From Bacteroidia bacterium (GTDB taxonomy: Bacteria; Bacteroidota; Bacteroidia; 2-12-FULL-35-15), in contig JAEUTU010000113.1 of the NCBI GenBank assembly GCA_016786925.1, positions 1 through 41,068 on the forward strand: DNA of 41,068 nt, in the 5' to 3' direction. Positions 26,101 to 33,647 of this stretch are shown piece by piece. Position 1 is the first letter of the stretch. Every line of letters starts with the position of its first letter. The notes under the pieces are model-generated. The model did no database searches. It was given only the letters and a program-made list of their open reading frames with translations, and had not been told where the DNA came from. The translations under genes were made by a program, and so were the position numbers.

Positions 26101-26230
26101 CCACCAATTCCTGATTCAACTGTTGTTTCAAGAATGACTGTACGATCAGTCGTCCGTTATCATTGATCCCATCTACCCTTGCAATGATGGCAAACATTTG
26201 CATCAGGGCTTTCAGTATTCGTTCACTCAT
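23147..26230 (-). CDS. ABCG-type ABC transporter with N-terminal TerB-like and FHA-like regions
   Basis: A 1027-residue fused ATPase-permease. Residues 1 to about 140 are helical and TerB-like (LMQMFAIIARVDG, FLKQQLNQELVDQYL). Residues about 150-235 form a beta-rich FHA-like segment (VLVIDNKLN, LLLNGQLLFQGKVYILTPG). The ATPase has Walker A GGSGAGKSTLLN (about 279), signature ISGGQRKR (about 388), Walker B VLFVDEPTSGL and the His switch VVIHQPSSD. The membrane domain begins near residue 590 (QYLSINLLEAPALAFILAYF), with five or six helices to about 790. A large extracytoplasmic insert with several Cys follows, and one last helix near 1005 (WGMSLLLLITLYF). The order ATPase-then-membrane is that of ABCG exporters. 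Substrate unknown. Two exported proteins of unknown function lie directly upstream on the same strand. Confidence 0.85.
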   Translation of the reverse strand: MSERILKALMQMFAIIARVDGINDNGRLIVQSFLKQQLNQELVDQYLKIFDEFLEAHHQVTKKKDGTAKRTSLNSVKVLKICTQINGELTQVQKVVVLLRLIEFINSNTEIAEQELEFVTTVAETFNIEDAEFKSCMEFVKAKVDEIPDSQKVLVIDNKLNHNFNETKHIYAEGVTGQARVLWIPSVNMYALVYFGKSDLLLNGQLLFQGKVYILTPGSSLRSSKVKPVYYSDILSAFMADTSKAKVSFVVQNLEYKFKGGKLGLRDINFSEESGKLIGIMGGSGAGKSTLLNVLNGNEIPSGGSVKINGINIHTQKKEIEGVIGHVSQDDLLIEELSVFQNLFYNAKLCFGNKSDKEISDMVVEVLTDIGLIETRDLKVGSPLEKTISGGQRKRLNIALELIREPSVLFVDEPTSGLSSRDSENIMDLLKELALKGKLVFVVIHQPSSDIFKMFDKLMILDVGGYPIYYGNPVDSVIYFKTVVNHVNSNESECVECGNVNPEQVFNIIESKVLDEYGNLTLNRKVSPSEWNAHYKEKIEKKVEDVGNYTEIPESTFKIPNKLKQFKVFITRDVLSKLTNKQYLSINLLEAPALAFILAYFIKFVNLDLSNKVGYTYRENENIIIYMFMAVVVALFIGLTVSAEEIIRDRKIQKRESFLNLSKGSYLWSKVVIMFTLSAIQAILFVLVGNYVLEIHGMTMAYWFLLFTTFCFANMLGLNISASFNSAVTIYILIPILIIPQLLFSGVMVKFDKLNPIITSQSVVPAIGDAMASRWAFEALAVKQFKDNKFNKNIYKYDKALSIATYKKDYWLPAMHSKLDYCESNLKKPENKQEVIDALNMVKNEITKELKVGGNEKLKCGSLDKLSIDQFGPTVSTQTRDFLDKLKTVYLNNFKRATDLKDKEISRLNKDSVARAQYLKDKDAYENESLHDLVTNRTTANRILDLNGEYIQKIDPIYLDPTSNYGKAHFYAPRKKLFGKFYDTYWFNISVVWGMSLLLLITLYFDVLKRFITLLENIFSSFGKKRS

Positions 26231-26251
26231 GTTTTATCGCTTAATATGATT

Positions 26252-26292
26252 TGAAAAAAAAAGACATTAATACCGCAGTAATTAATGCCTTT
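26252..26292 (-). terminator. Probable terminator after the small exported protein gene
   Basis: CATTAAT (26264-26270) and ATTAATG (26281-26287) pair around a loop of about 10 bases. On the minus strand a T-run follows. This separates the small-protein gene from the ABC gene. Confidence 0.6.
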
Positions 26293-26313
26293 TTTATTTT
26301 TTAATAGTAATGT

Positions 26314-26748
26314 CTATTTGGCCTGTTTGAAGCCGATCAGTACAACCGCTCTTCCTGAACCTGCTTGTGCACCATCTAATCGTGCTTCAATAGTACAATC
26401 CAATGTGCTGTTAATTTTAAAATCCCAATATGGAGCATTTTTAAATTCACTGTTTGTGAATAATAAATTGTGTTCGCTATCATACACAGAGAATACAAGG
26501 TTTCCATCGCTTAATCCGGAACAAGCAGCAATACGGTAAATAGTTCCACCATAAAGAGTAGTATGGAATTCAGCAGTTTCATCTGCATTCATTAACAAAG
26601 CACGGTATTGTTGTCCATCAGAGATGAATTGATTGCCTAAGTGTTTTGCACAGGAATTGGCAACTGTATCTGAAATTTGAGCAGAAGCAGAGTTTACAGC
26701 TATAAAACCTAATAAAACCAATGCTATTTTTAATAATCCTTTTTTCAT
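26314..26748 (-). CDS. Small exported protein of unknown function
   Basis: 144 residues with a signal peptide (about residues 1-23, KIALVLLGFIAVNSASAQ). The mature part is mostly beta-strand, with two Cys early and late (NSCAKHLG, AACSGLSDGN) that could form a disulfide. It has the segments FHTTLYGGTIYRIAACSG, LVFSVYDSEHNLLFTN and WDFKINSTLDCTIEARL. Together these suggest a compact beta-sandwich such as a C2-like or lectin-like fold. No family is recognised. It lies 49 bases downstream of the lipoprotein gene on the same strand, probably in one transcript, and ends before a terminator. Confidence 0.75.
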   Translation of the reverse strand: MKKGLLKIALVLLGFIAVNSASAQISDTVANSCAKHLGNQFISDGQQYRALLMNADETAEFHTTLYGGTIYRIAACSGLSDGNLVFSVYDSEHNLLFTNSEFKNAPYWDFKINSTLDCTIEARLDGAQAGSGRAVVLIGFKQAK

Positions 26749-26797
26749 ATTTAGTTTGAGCTTATTTCAATAATTAAAAATTCAATTTTTTCTCTGA

Positions 26798-27694
26798 TTA
26801 ACCAACGATAGCCGTTCTGATCGATTTTACTTTTTGAGAGATCGATTCAATTTGCTCAGGAGTAATGTTCACTTCCGATTTGCTATTGATAGTGGTCATT
26901 TTCTTTTCAGCATCAGTAGTTGGTTTTTCGTAAGTGTATTTAAACTCAACACCATCGAATACCGTTGAAAGATCGTTCAAATTATCGATGAACTCTGTAT
27001 ACTCAGGCTGGCTGTAGTATTGAGTCAATAATTTGATCAAGCTTTGTAAAGATGATTTTTGTTCTGCAATTCTGCGTTTTACATCTTCGTTTGGTTTTGT
27101 TTTGTAAACGTTGGTTGCAAAGTATAAACTTTCTAACCATCCACCTGCAAGGACTAAACCGCTTACATCGTTACGGTCGTTGTTCTTTAAGTAAGAATCG
27201 CTTGAGCGGTAAGCCACACCAACCAATACCAACATAGAATCTTTGTTACCTAAATTCTTTTGGAAACGGTCGATCGTTTGTGCATCAAACGCACCGGAAA
27301 CACCTAATTCATCTGCTAATTTTTTAGCAGCGTTTAAGTATCCGATCGCATCTTGCGTTTGGTCATAAATGGTAACATAACCTAAGTCAGCACCATAGAT
27401 CCCAAGATTCAATGCTTTTGAGAAGTTGGTTGAATATTGAGATGACTTATTAGCAGGGTTCAATACTTCTTTGCTGTAAGTAGCACCGCTGTTTTTGATC
27501 AAAAATGCAGTTTGAATTGGAGATGGGATACTGAAGATCTCACCATTTACGTTCAAAATAGTAGTTTGAGTACTGTCAACAGGAGGTAATTCATCTGTGT
27601 TTGCTGCATCATCGCCACCACATCCTGTAGTTAAAAGAGCTGTTACTGATAATAATACTAAAGATCCTTTTAGGGTAATAAATTTTAATCTCAT
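26798..27694 (-). CDS. Lipoprotein of unknown function
   Basis: 298 residues. The signal peptide has lipobox LLTTGC, with the lipidated Cys at about residue 25, followed by GGDDAANTDELPP, an acidic start compatible with a Bacteroidota lipoprotein export signal. The rest is mainly alpha-helical (KKLADELGVSGAFDAQTIDRF, RRIAEQKSSLQSLIKLL), with an ITPEQIESISQKVKSIRTAIVG end. No enzymatic motif was found. It is preceded by a good promoter and followed by the small exported protein gene; the pair may form an envelope complex (inference). Confidence 0.8.
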   Translation of the reverse strand: MRLKFITLKGSLVLLSVTALLTTGCGGDDAANTDELPPVDSTQTTILNVNGEIFSIPSPIQTAFLIKNSGATYSKEVLNPANKSSQYSTNFSKALNLGIYGADLGYVTIYDQTQDAIGYLNAAKKLADELGVSGAFDAQTIDRFQKNLGNKDSMLVLVGVAYRSSDSYLKNNDRNDVSGLVLAGGWLESLYFATNVYKTKPNEDVKRRIAEQKSSLQSLIKLLTQYYSQPEYTEFIDNLNDLSTVFDGVEFKYTYEKPTTDAEKKMTTINSKSEVNITPEQIESISQKVKSIRTAIVG

Positions 27695-27728
27695 TTCAGA
27701 TTATGTTTTAGGGTTTAAAATGAATGCT

Positions 27729-27757
27729 CAAAAATAACACTTTATCTAATAAAACAA
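27729..27757 (-). promoter_or_regulatory. Promoter of the lipoprotein gene
   Basis: On the minus strand, TTG (27757-27755), 18 bases, then TATTTTTG (27736-27729): a full match to TTG-N17-23-TAnnTTTG. The ATG is at 27694. Confidence 0.65.
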
Positions 27758-27882
27758 ACAATTCATCTGTATTTTTTTACATTTTCGTAAGAATAAAGAC
27801 GGAAATTAGATTTGGTTTTGTAAGTGATTGATAGTCAATATGTAATTATTGAAGTGCTATTTTACATACTGCTTTAAATAGC

Positions 27883-27890
27883 TACCTTTG
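27883..27890 (+). promoter_or_regulatory. -7 element TACCTTTG of the rRNA methyltransferase gene
   Basis: An exact TAnnTTTG match 16 bases before the TTG at 27907 and 40 before the ATG at 27931. No TTG box is at the ideal spacing. Confidence 0.5.
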
Positions 27891-27906
27891 TGAAAAAATA
27901 CTAGAA

Positions 27907-29094
27907 TTGGAGAATAACGGAGATTTTAAGATGATAGCCAAGACCATTTATGGTCTGGAAGAAACCCTTTCGCAGGAATTACAGCGATTAGGAGCTAAGG
28001 ATGTGGAAATACACAACCGTGCAGTAAGTTTTGTGGGCGATAAAGGCTTTATGTACAAGGCCAATTTGTGCCTGCGAACAGCTTTGAGGGTATTGGTTCC
28101 TATTGAGACTCTTACGGTGTATAATGAAAAATCATTGTATGAGGCTATTCAGTCGATCGACTGGGAGAAATATATGGATGTGAATGATACGCTGGCGATT
28201 GACACGGTTTTGAATTCGGAGCAGTTTACACACTCTCAATATGTATCTCAAAAAGCAAAAGATGCGATCGTAGATCAGTTCAGGGCAAAACACAATGTAC
28301 GTCCGGATGTAGATCTTGACAAACCGACCATCCGTATTCACTTGCATATTTTTCATGATGTTTGTACCGTTTCCCTCGATAGTTCAGGCGAATCGTTGCA
28401 CAAGCGCGGGTATCGCGATAAGACCAATTTGGCTCCGATCAATGAGGTGTTGGCTGCCGGATTAGTGATCTTGAGCGGTTGGGATAAGCGCACCAATTTT
28501 ATTGATCCGATGTGTGGATCGGGAACCATTTTGATAGAAGCAGCATTGTATGCCAATAATATTCCTCCCGGTTATTTCAGAGAAGATTTCGGTTTTATGC
28601 GTTGGCATAAATTCATGCCTTTTGATGAAGAATTGTGGGATACCATTTTTGATGCGGCTGTGAACAAGATCACCAATCATGAACAAAAGATCATTGGAGG
28701 TGAACTGTCACCAAACGTAGCTAAAAAAGCAAAAGAAAATATCAAGCTGGCAAAAGTAGATGATGTGGTAAGCATCCGTAATTGCGATATGAAAGATTTT
28801 GAAGTGCCCCCAGGCAGAGGTGTGGTGATCATCAACCCACCTTATGGAGAGCGCATGGTGAAAGATAATATTGAAGAGCTTTATAAAATGATGGGTGATA
28901 CCTTCAAACAAAAATTTGCCGGATACAATTGCTGGATATTGAGTTCAAATATGGAAGCTTTCAAACATGTTGGTTTACGTCCAACACGTAAGATCACTTT
29001 GTTCAACGGTCAGCTGGAATGTAAATTCCAGAAATATGAGATCTATGAAGGAACTAAAAAGATCCATAAATTGGAAGGAAGAGGGAATAGTTAG
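27907..29094 (+). CDS. THUMP-domain 23S rRNA guanine-N2 methyltransferase (RlmL-type)
   Basis: A class I SAM-dependent RNA methyltransferase. The N-terminal ferredoxin-like/THUMP part (residues about 10-165) starts MIAKTIYGLEETLSQELQRL and contains the RIHLHIFHDVCTVSLDSSGE strand pair. The catalytic UPF0020 domain has LAAGLVILSGW, the SAM-site DPMCGSGTILIEAA and the catalytic NPPYGERM motif. This is the RlmL N-terminal half that makes m2G2445 in E. coli; the RlmK half is absent, as usual in Bacteroidota. TTG at 27907 is chosen because homologues normally have several residues, including F-[EK]-M, before MIAKT. ATG at 27931 is the alternative and would shorten it by eight residues. Confidence 0.9.
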   Translation: MENNGDFKMIAKTIYGLEETLSQELQRLGAKDVEIHNRAVSFVGDKGFMYKANLCLRTALRVLVPIETLTVYNEKSLYEAIQSIDWEKYMDVNDTLAIDTVLNSEQFTHSQYVSQKAKDAIVDQFRAKHNVRPDVDLDKPTIRIHLHIFHDVCTVSLDSSGESLHKRGYRDKTNLAPINEVLAAGLVILSGWDKRTNFIDPMCGSGTILIEAALYANNIPPGYFREDFGFMRWHKFMPFDEELWDTIFDAAVNKITNHEQKIIGGELSPNVAKKAKENIKLAKVDDVVSIRNCDMKDFEVPPGRGVVIINPPYGERMVKDNIEELYKMMGDTFKQKFAGYNCWILSSNMEAFKHVGLRPTRKITLFNGQLECKFQKYEIYEGTKKIHKLEGRGNS

Positions 29095-29191
29095 AGTTTT
29101 GAGTTGTAGAATTGGAGAGTTGTAGATTAAGTAGGATTAATCCTTGCCGGTGTTATCACCTGCAAAAATCAATGAATAGATCCGTATTCTT

Positions 29192-29317
29192 AGATGGTAT
29201 TCGTAATTTGTATATTCGTACATATTCGTATTCGTAGATGGTAATTCGTACATTCGTAAAAATTCGTATTCGTAGATAGTATTCGTAATTCGTATATTCG
29301 TAAAAATTCGTATTCGT
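29192..29317 (+). repeat. Minisatellite of three 38-44-bp units built from ATTCGTA, upstream of pfkA
   Basis: Units begin with AGAT[GA]GTA at 29192 (44 bases), 29236 (38 bases) and 29274 (44 bases). Each ends in ATTCGTATTCGT and contains several ATTCGTA words. The array stops seven bases before the pfkA ATG, so it fills the whole place of a promoter and leader. Confidence 0.88.
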
Positions 29318-29324
29318 AGTTAAC

Positions 29325-30293
29325 ATGAAAAAGATCGCTGTTTTTACATCTGGAGGTGATTCCCCGGGTATGAATGCCTGCATTCGTGCTGTGGTGCGAA
29401 CTGCTATTTATCACAACATGGAAGTGATGGGCATTGTACATGGATACGATGGAATGATCAATGATGAATTTATTCCATTGGATGCAAAATCAGTAGCCAA
29501 TATCATTCACCGTGGGGGGACCATTCTAAAAACCGCGCGTAGTAAAGAATTTTTGACACTGGAAGGTAGAAAGAAAGCATTCGCCAATTTAAAGAAACAT
29601 GGTGTGGAAGGGGTGATCGTTATTGGTGGTGATGGTTCTTTTAAAGGTGCTTTGGAATTTTCTAAAGAATGTGATATTCCTTTTGTGGGTTGTCCGGGGA
29701 CCATCGATAATGATCTAATCGGAACGGATTTTACGATCGGTTACGATACAGCCATCAATACGGTTGTGGAAGCAGTTGATAAGATCAGAGATACAGCAGA
29801 AAGTCATGATCGTTTATTTTTTGTAGAGGTGATGGGGCGCGATGCGGGATTGATCGCCTTACGTGCCGGGATTGGAGTAGGAGCAGAAGCGATACTTATT
29901 CCGGAAACAAAAACGGATGTTGAGGAATTGATCAAAAAATTGGAAAGCGGTAGAAAAAATAAATCGTCAAAAATTATTCTGGTTGCCGAAGGTGATGATG
30001 CCGGTGGTGCTTTTAAAATTGCGGAGCAGGTGAAACAACGTTTGCCTTATTATGATACACGGGTTACAGTATTGGGACATATTCAACGTGGTGGTAATCC
30101 AACAGCAATGGAGCGGGTTAATGCAAGCAGGATGGGATTTGCAGCAGTAGAAGCATTGATGAAAAACGAAAAGAATATCATGATCGGAATTGTGGACAAA
30201 CAAATTACCTATACTCCTTTCGAGCATGCCGTAAAACACATTCAGGAATTAAATCCCGATTTGATGCGTATGGTAAATATTTTGTCGCTTTAA
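29325..30293 (+). CDS. pfkA: ATP-dependent 6-phosphofructokinase
   Basis: Phosphorylates fructose 6-phosphate to the 1,6-bisphosphate, the committed step of glycolysis. 322 residues, normal for bacterial PfkA. Motifs: GGDSPGMN at the ATP site, IGGDGSFKGA, the catalytic PGTIDNDLIGTD, EVMGRDAG, and the substrate-binding LGHIQRGGNP. Gly rather than Asp in GGDGS, and Gly in PGTIDND where PPi-dependent enzymes have Lys, indicate ATP rather than pyrophosphate as donor (family knowledge). The usual leader is replaced by an ATTCGTA minisatellite ending seven bases before the ATG. The YdcF-family gene follows 44 bases later. Confidence 0.95.
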   Translation: MKKIAVFTSGGDSPGMNACIRAVVRTAIYHNMEVMGIVHGYDGMINDEFIPLDAKSVANIIHRGGTILKTARSKEFLTLEGRKKAFANLKKHGVEGVIVIGGDGSFKGALEFSKECDIPFVGCPGTIDNDLIGTDFTIGYDTAINTVVEAVDKIRDTAESHDRLFFVEVMGRDAGLIALRAGIGVGAEAILIPETKTDVEELIKKLESGRKNKSSKIILVAEGDDAGGAFKIAEQVKQRLPYYDTRVTVLGHIQRGGNPTAMERVNASRMGFAAVEALMKNEKNIMIGIVDKQITYTPFEHAVKHIQELNPDLMRMVNILSL

Positions 30294-30337
30294 ACAAATA
30301 GGCACACAATCGTGTTATAAAGGAAATAAAATTGAAC

Positions 30338-30979
30338 ATGCGTTTTTTAGCTCTCTTATTCATTACCCTTATTTTTTCAGGATGTGCTTTGTTTCGTCCT
30401 TCACCGGAACGCTTGTATAAACGCGCGTTAAAAAATCAACCCTATGATGTAGTGATCGTTCCGGGAGTTCCTTTCGAAGGAAAAGAATGGACCATGGCGA
30501 TGAGAGGCCGAGTGATCTGGGCATCGTATCTCGTTAAACAAGGCATTGCCAAAAATGTGATCTTTTCAGGTGGTGCAGTGTACACACCCTATGTAGAAGC
30601 TCGTATTATGGCTTTGTATGCCGAGCAATTGGGTGTGCCTAAGGAAAAAATAATTCTGGAAGAAAAAGCGGAGCACAGCACCGAAAATATTTATAATTCA
30701 TATTGGATCGCCAAAGAAAAAGGATTTACAAAAATTGCAGTGGCAACCGATATGTTCCAGTCGAAGTTATTAATGGGTTTTACCAATCGCAGATTCAAAC
30801 TCAAGATCGACCATATTCCTTTTGTGGTAGATACCTTAAAAAAGATCCATGATGTGAATCCGGTGATCGATCCTACTTCTGCCAAGGTGGAAAATTTTAA
30901 ATCCATAGTTGAAACTCAATCCAAACGTTACCGCTTCAGAGGTACGCGTGGAAAAAATATCAAATTCCGAAAAGAATAA
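30338..30979 (+). CDS. YdcF/SanA-family (DUF218) lipoprotein
   Basis: 213 residues. A signal peptide with lipobox IFSGC puts the lipidated Cys at about residue 16. The DUF218 fold follows: DVVIVPGVPFEGKEW, then RGRVIWASYLVKQG and NVIFSGGAVYTPYVEARIM, with the conserved late EEKAEHSTENIYNSYWIAKEKG. SanA, ElyC and YdcF relatives act at the envelope, with roles in peptidoglycan precursor or vancomycin tolerance in other bacteria; the exact reaction is unknown. A TTG at 30332 is possible but the ATG at 30338 gives the better signal peptide. Probably co-transcribed with pfkA. Confidence 0.85.
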   Translation: MRFLALLFITLIFSGCALFRPSPERLYKRALKNQPYDVVIVPGVPFEGKEWTMAMRGRVIWASYLVKQGIAKNVIFSGGAVYTPYVEARIMALYAEQLGVPKEKIILEEKAEHSTENIYNSYWIAKEKGFTKIAVATDMFQSKLLMGFTNRRFKLKIDHIPFVVDTLKKIHDVNPVIDPTSAKVENFKSIVETQSKRYRFRGTRGKNIKFRKE

Positions 30980-30993
30980 TTGTGCGTAAATTC

Positions 30994-31026
30994 TTGACCG
31001 TTCATTCGTGCGGTTTGGTATATTTG
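30994..31026 (+). promoter_or_regulatory. priA promoter, nearly leaderless
   Basis: TTG at 30994-30996, 22 bases, then TATATTTG at 31019-31026, ending four bases before the ATG at 31031. It is a full consensus match, and the transcript would start at or next to the start codon. Confidence 0.65.
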
Positions 31027-31030
31027 CGTT

Positions 31031-33595
31031 ATGAGTCGTGTTACCCTCTTTGTTGATGTAATTCTGCCCCTTTCGGTTCCCAATCTTTACACATATCGTG
31101 TACCTTATGATTGGAACGACTCTATTGCTGTGGGACAAAGAGTGGTGGTGCAATTCGGTAAAGGAAAATTGTATTCTGCTCTTGTCAGAAGAGTGCATGA
31201 AGTTCCTCCGAAACAGTATGCTGCAAAATACATAGAATCTATTTTGGATGAATTTCCGGTGGTGAATGAAAAACAATTTGCATTGTGGGAATGGATGTCC
31301 GGGTATTACATGTGTACGATTGGTGATGTGATGATCGCAGCCTTGCCGGGCGGACTTCGTTTGTCGAGCGAAACAAAATTGATCCTGCATCAGGATTACA
31401 AAGAAAAACTACCTACTACTGATCTTTCTGATAAAGAGTTTTTAATACTCGATGCGCTGGAGTTGCGCGATGTACTTTCCTTGAACGATGTTTCAGCAAT
31501 TGTTGAACAAAAAACAGTATATCCCTTGATCAAGCCCATGATCGAAAAAGGGATCGTGGTGATACAAGAGGAATTGAAAGAGCGTTACAAACCTAAAATT
31601 GAAACCTTCGTTACATTAGCTAATGCTTATGATTCAGAAGAACAATTGAAAACATTGTTCGATCAGCTGGAGAAAAAAGCAGGAAAACAATTGGATGTGT
31701 TGATGGCCTATATCAAGCTGTCAGAAAGGTATTCAAAAAATAAAAAAGAGGTCAGGAAAAAAGATATTGTGAAAATGGTGGATGGTGCGGATGCTGCCAT
31801 CAAAGGATTAGTGAAAAAAAATGTGCTGGACTTGTATGAGGCAGAAGTAGGACGATTGACGGCTTTCGAGAATGAGAATAAAGTGACTCAACTCAACGAT
31901 ATTCAGCAACAAACATTTGATCTGATCAATAAACAATTCAATGAGGGAAAAGATGTGGCGCTTTTGCACGGTGTTACTTCCAGTGGGAAAACAGAGATCT
32001 ATGTAAAAATGATCGAAGAGGTGTTGGCTGAAGGGAAACAGGTATTATATCTTTTGCCGGAGATCGCACTTACCACTCAGATCATTAATCGTTTGAAAAA
32101 ATATTTTGGCGAAGCGGTAGGCGTGTATCATAGTAAATTCAATGAGAACGAACGAGTAGAGGTGTGGAAGAGTGTTTTGAGTTCAACGTTTAAAGTTCAA
32201 CGTTTAAAAACCGGAGATCAAAATTCAGTAGAGCAGGAAGAACAAGCCACAACAACTTTAAACTCTGAACTATCCAACTATAAACTGATCATCGGTGCCC
32301 GTTCAGCATTGTTTTTGCCATTTGATAATTTAGGATTGATCATAGTAGATGAAGAACATGATTCTTCCTTTAAACAATATGATCCTGCTCCACGATACAA
32401 TGCCCGTGATTCAGCTATTTTCCTGGGACATATTCATAAAGCAAAAACATTATTAGGTTCTGCCACTCCAAGTGTGGAAAGTTATTTTAATGCACAAGAA
32501 GGCAAATATGGCTTTGCAGAAATGAAGCAGCGTTTTGGTGGTATTCAAATGCCGGAGATCCTGATCGCAGATGTAAAAGAAGCGAGCAAACGAAAAGAAA
32601 TGAAATCACATTTCTCTCCTATGTTACTTGATCATATTGCTTTGGCTTTGCAGAATAAAGAGCAGGTGATCTTATTTCAAAACAGAAGAGGTTTTGCTCC
32701 TCAGTTAGAATGTGATACCTGTGCCTGGGTACCACAGTGTACCAATTGCGATGTAAGTTTAACGTATCATAAAAACACCAATCAGTTACGTTGTCATTAT
32801 TGCGGCTATTCGGTAAAACCTCCAACTAAATGTGCAGCCTGTGGCGATACAAATATCAAGATGAAAGGCTTTGGTACCGAAAAGATAGAGGAGGAGTTAG
32901 CTATTTTTTATCCTGCAGCAAAAATAGCCCGCATGGATCTGGATACCACACGCAGCAAGTTTGCGCATCAGCACATCATCCAGGATTTTGAAGATGGGAA
33001 TATTGATATTCTGGTCGGAACTCAAATGGTTACGAAAGGTTTGGATTTTGATAATGTAAGTATGGTAGGGATCTTGAATGCCGACAGTATGTTGAACTTT
33101 CCTGATTTTAGAGCATTTGAAAGAAGCTATCAGTTGATGGCACAAGTGTCAGGTAGAGCAGGAAGAAAAAATAAAAGAGGAAAAGTGATCATTCAAACGC
33201 ATAATCCGGATCATAGTATCATTCAGAATGTCTGGAACAATGATTATCTGTCGATGTACACAAATCAGTTGTTAGACAGAAAAAATTTCCATTACCCTCC
33301 TTATTATCGTTTGATCGAGATCACACTTATTCATAAAGATCTTGATCTGGTGAATGCTTCTTCAAAATTTTTGGCCGATCAATTGAAACTACATTTTGCG
33401 AAAAGAGTATTAGGGCCTGAGTTTCCTCTGGTGTCAAGAATAAGGAATTTATACCATAAAAATATTTTGTTGAAAGTTGAAAGAGAAGCATCGGTTGTTC
33501 AGGTGAAAAAGATTCTGAATGAAATGATCACGATGTTTAAGAATGATACAACATTCAAACCGGTTCGTATTCAATTGGATGTAGATCCCATGTAA
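31031..33595 (+). CDS. priA: Primosomal protein N' (replication restart helicase)
   Basis: PriA recognises stalled forks and reloads the replicative helicase. The N-terminal DNA-binding domain is at residues 1 to about 100 (VDVILPLSVPNLYTYRVP, GQRVVVQFG). Helicase motifs: I LLHGVTSSGKTEIY, LLPEIALTTQI, DEEH VDEEHDSSFKQYD and III LGSATPS. Eight Zn-binding Cys lie in the CDTCAWVPQCTNC, CHYCG and CAACG cluster. Motifs V and VI are GTQMVTKGLDF and SGRAGRKNKRG. At 854 residues it is slightly long, because 30-odd residues between VWKSV and YKLIIGARSALF are a non-family, repeat-encoded insertion (about 382-415). It ends in a convergent hairpin with gldM. Confidence 0.95.
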   Translation: MSRVTLFVDVILPLSVPNLYTYRVPYDWNDSIAVGQRVVVQFGKGKLYSALVRRVHEVPPKQYAAKYIESILDEFPVVNEKQFALWEWMSGYYMCTIGDVMIAALPGGLRLSSETKLILHQDYKEKLPTTDLSDKEFLILDALELRDVLSLNDVSAIVEQKTVYPLIKPMIEKGIVVIQEELKERYKPKIETFVTLANAYDSEEQLKTLFDQLEKKAGKQLDVLMAYIKLSERYSKNKKEVRKKDIVKMVDGADAAIKGLVKKNVLDLYEAEVGRLTAFENENKVTQLNDIQQQTFDLINKQFNEGKDVALLHGVTSSGKTEIYVKMIEEVLAEGKQVLYLLPEIALTTQIINRLKKYFGEAVGVYHSKFNENERVEVWKSVLSSTFKVQRLKTGDQNSVEQEEQATTTLNSELSNYKLIIGARSALFLPFDNLGLIIVDEEHDSSFKQYDPAPRYNARDSAIFLGHIHKAKTLLGSATPSVESYFNAQEGKYGFAEMKQRFGGIQMPEILIADVKEASKRKEMKSHFSPMLLDHIALALQNKEQVILFQNRRGFAPQLECDTCAWVPQCTNCDVSLTYHKNTNQLRCHYCGYSVKPPTKCAACGDTNIKMKGFGTEKIEEELAIFYPAAKIARMDLDTTRSKFAHQHIIQDFEDGNIDILVGTQMVTKGLDFDNVSMVGILNADSMLNFPDFRAFERSYQLMAQVSGRAGRKNKRGKVIIQTHNPDHSIIQNVWNNDYLSMYTNQLLDRKNFHYPPYYRLIEITLIHKDLDLVNASSKFLADQLKLHFAKRVLGPEFPLVSRIRNLYHKNILLKVEREASVVQVKKILNEMITMFKNDTTFKPVRIQLDVDPM
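32181..32271 (+). repeat. Repeat element inserted in frame within priA
   Basis: A 14-base word, GTTCAACGTTTAAA, stands twice in tandem (32181-32194 and 32195-32208). The other end of the segment carries TTTAAACTCTGAACT (32257-32271), its inverse with two mismatches. The segment corresponds to the extra residues between helicase motifs and looks like a small inverted-repeat element that kept the frame. Confidence 0.75.
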
Positions 33596-33597
33596 AA

Positions 33598-33630
33598 GAA
33601 CAAGGCAATCTTTTACCGATTGCCCTGTTC
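33598..33630. terminator. Hairpin between converging priA and gldM
   Basis: GAACA and GGCAATC arms pair with GATTGCC and TGTTC, with one A/C mismatch and a 7-base loop. On the minus strand it is followed by CTTTTACA, so it serves gldM better than priA. Confidence 0.75.
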
Positions 33631-33647
33631 CATTCACATCACCCCAC

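Noticed and set aside
29192..29317. Possible CRISPR array
   Set aside because: The units are adjacent with no unique spacers and no cas genes nearby; it is a minisatellite.
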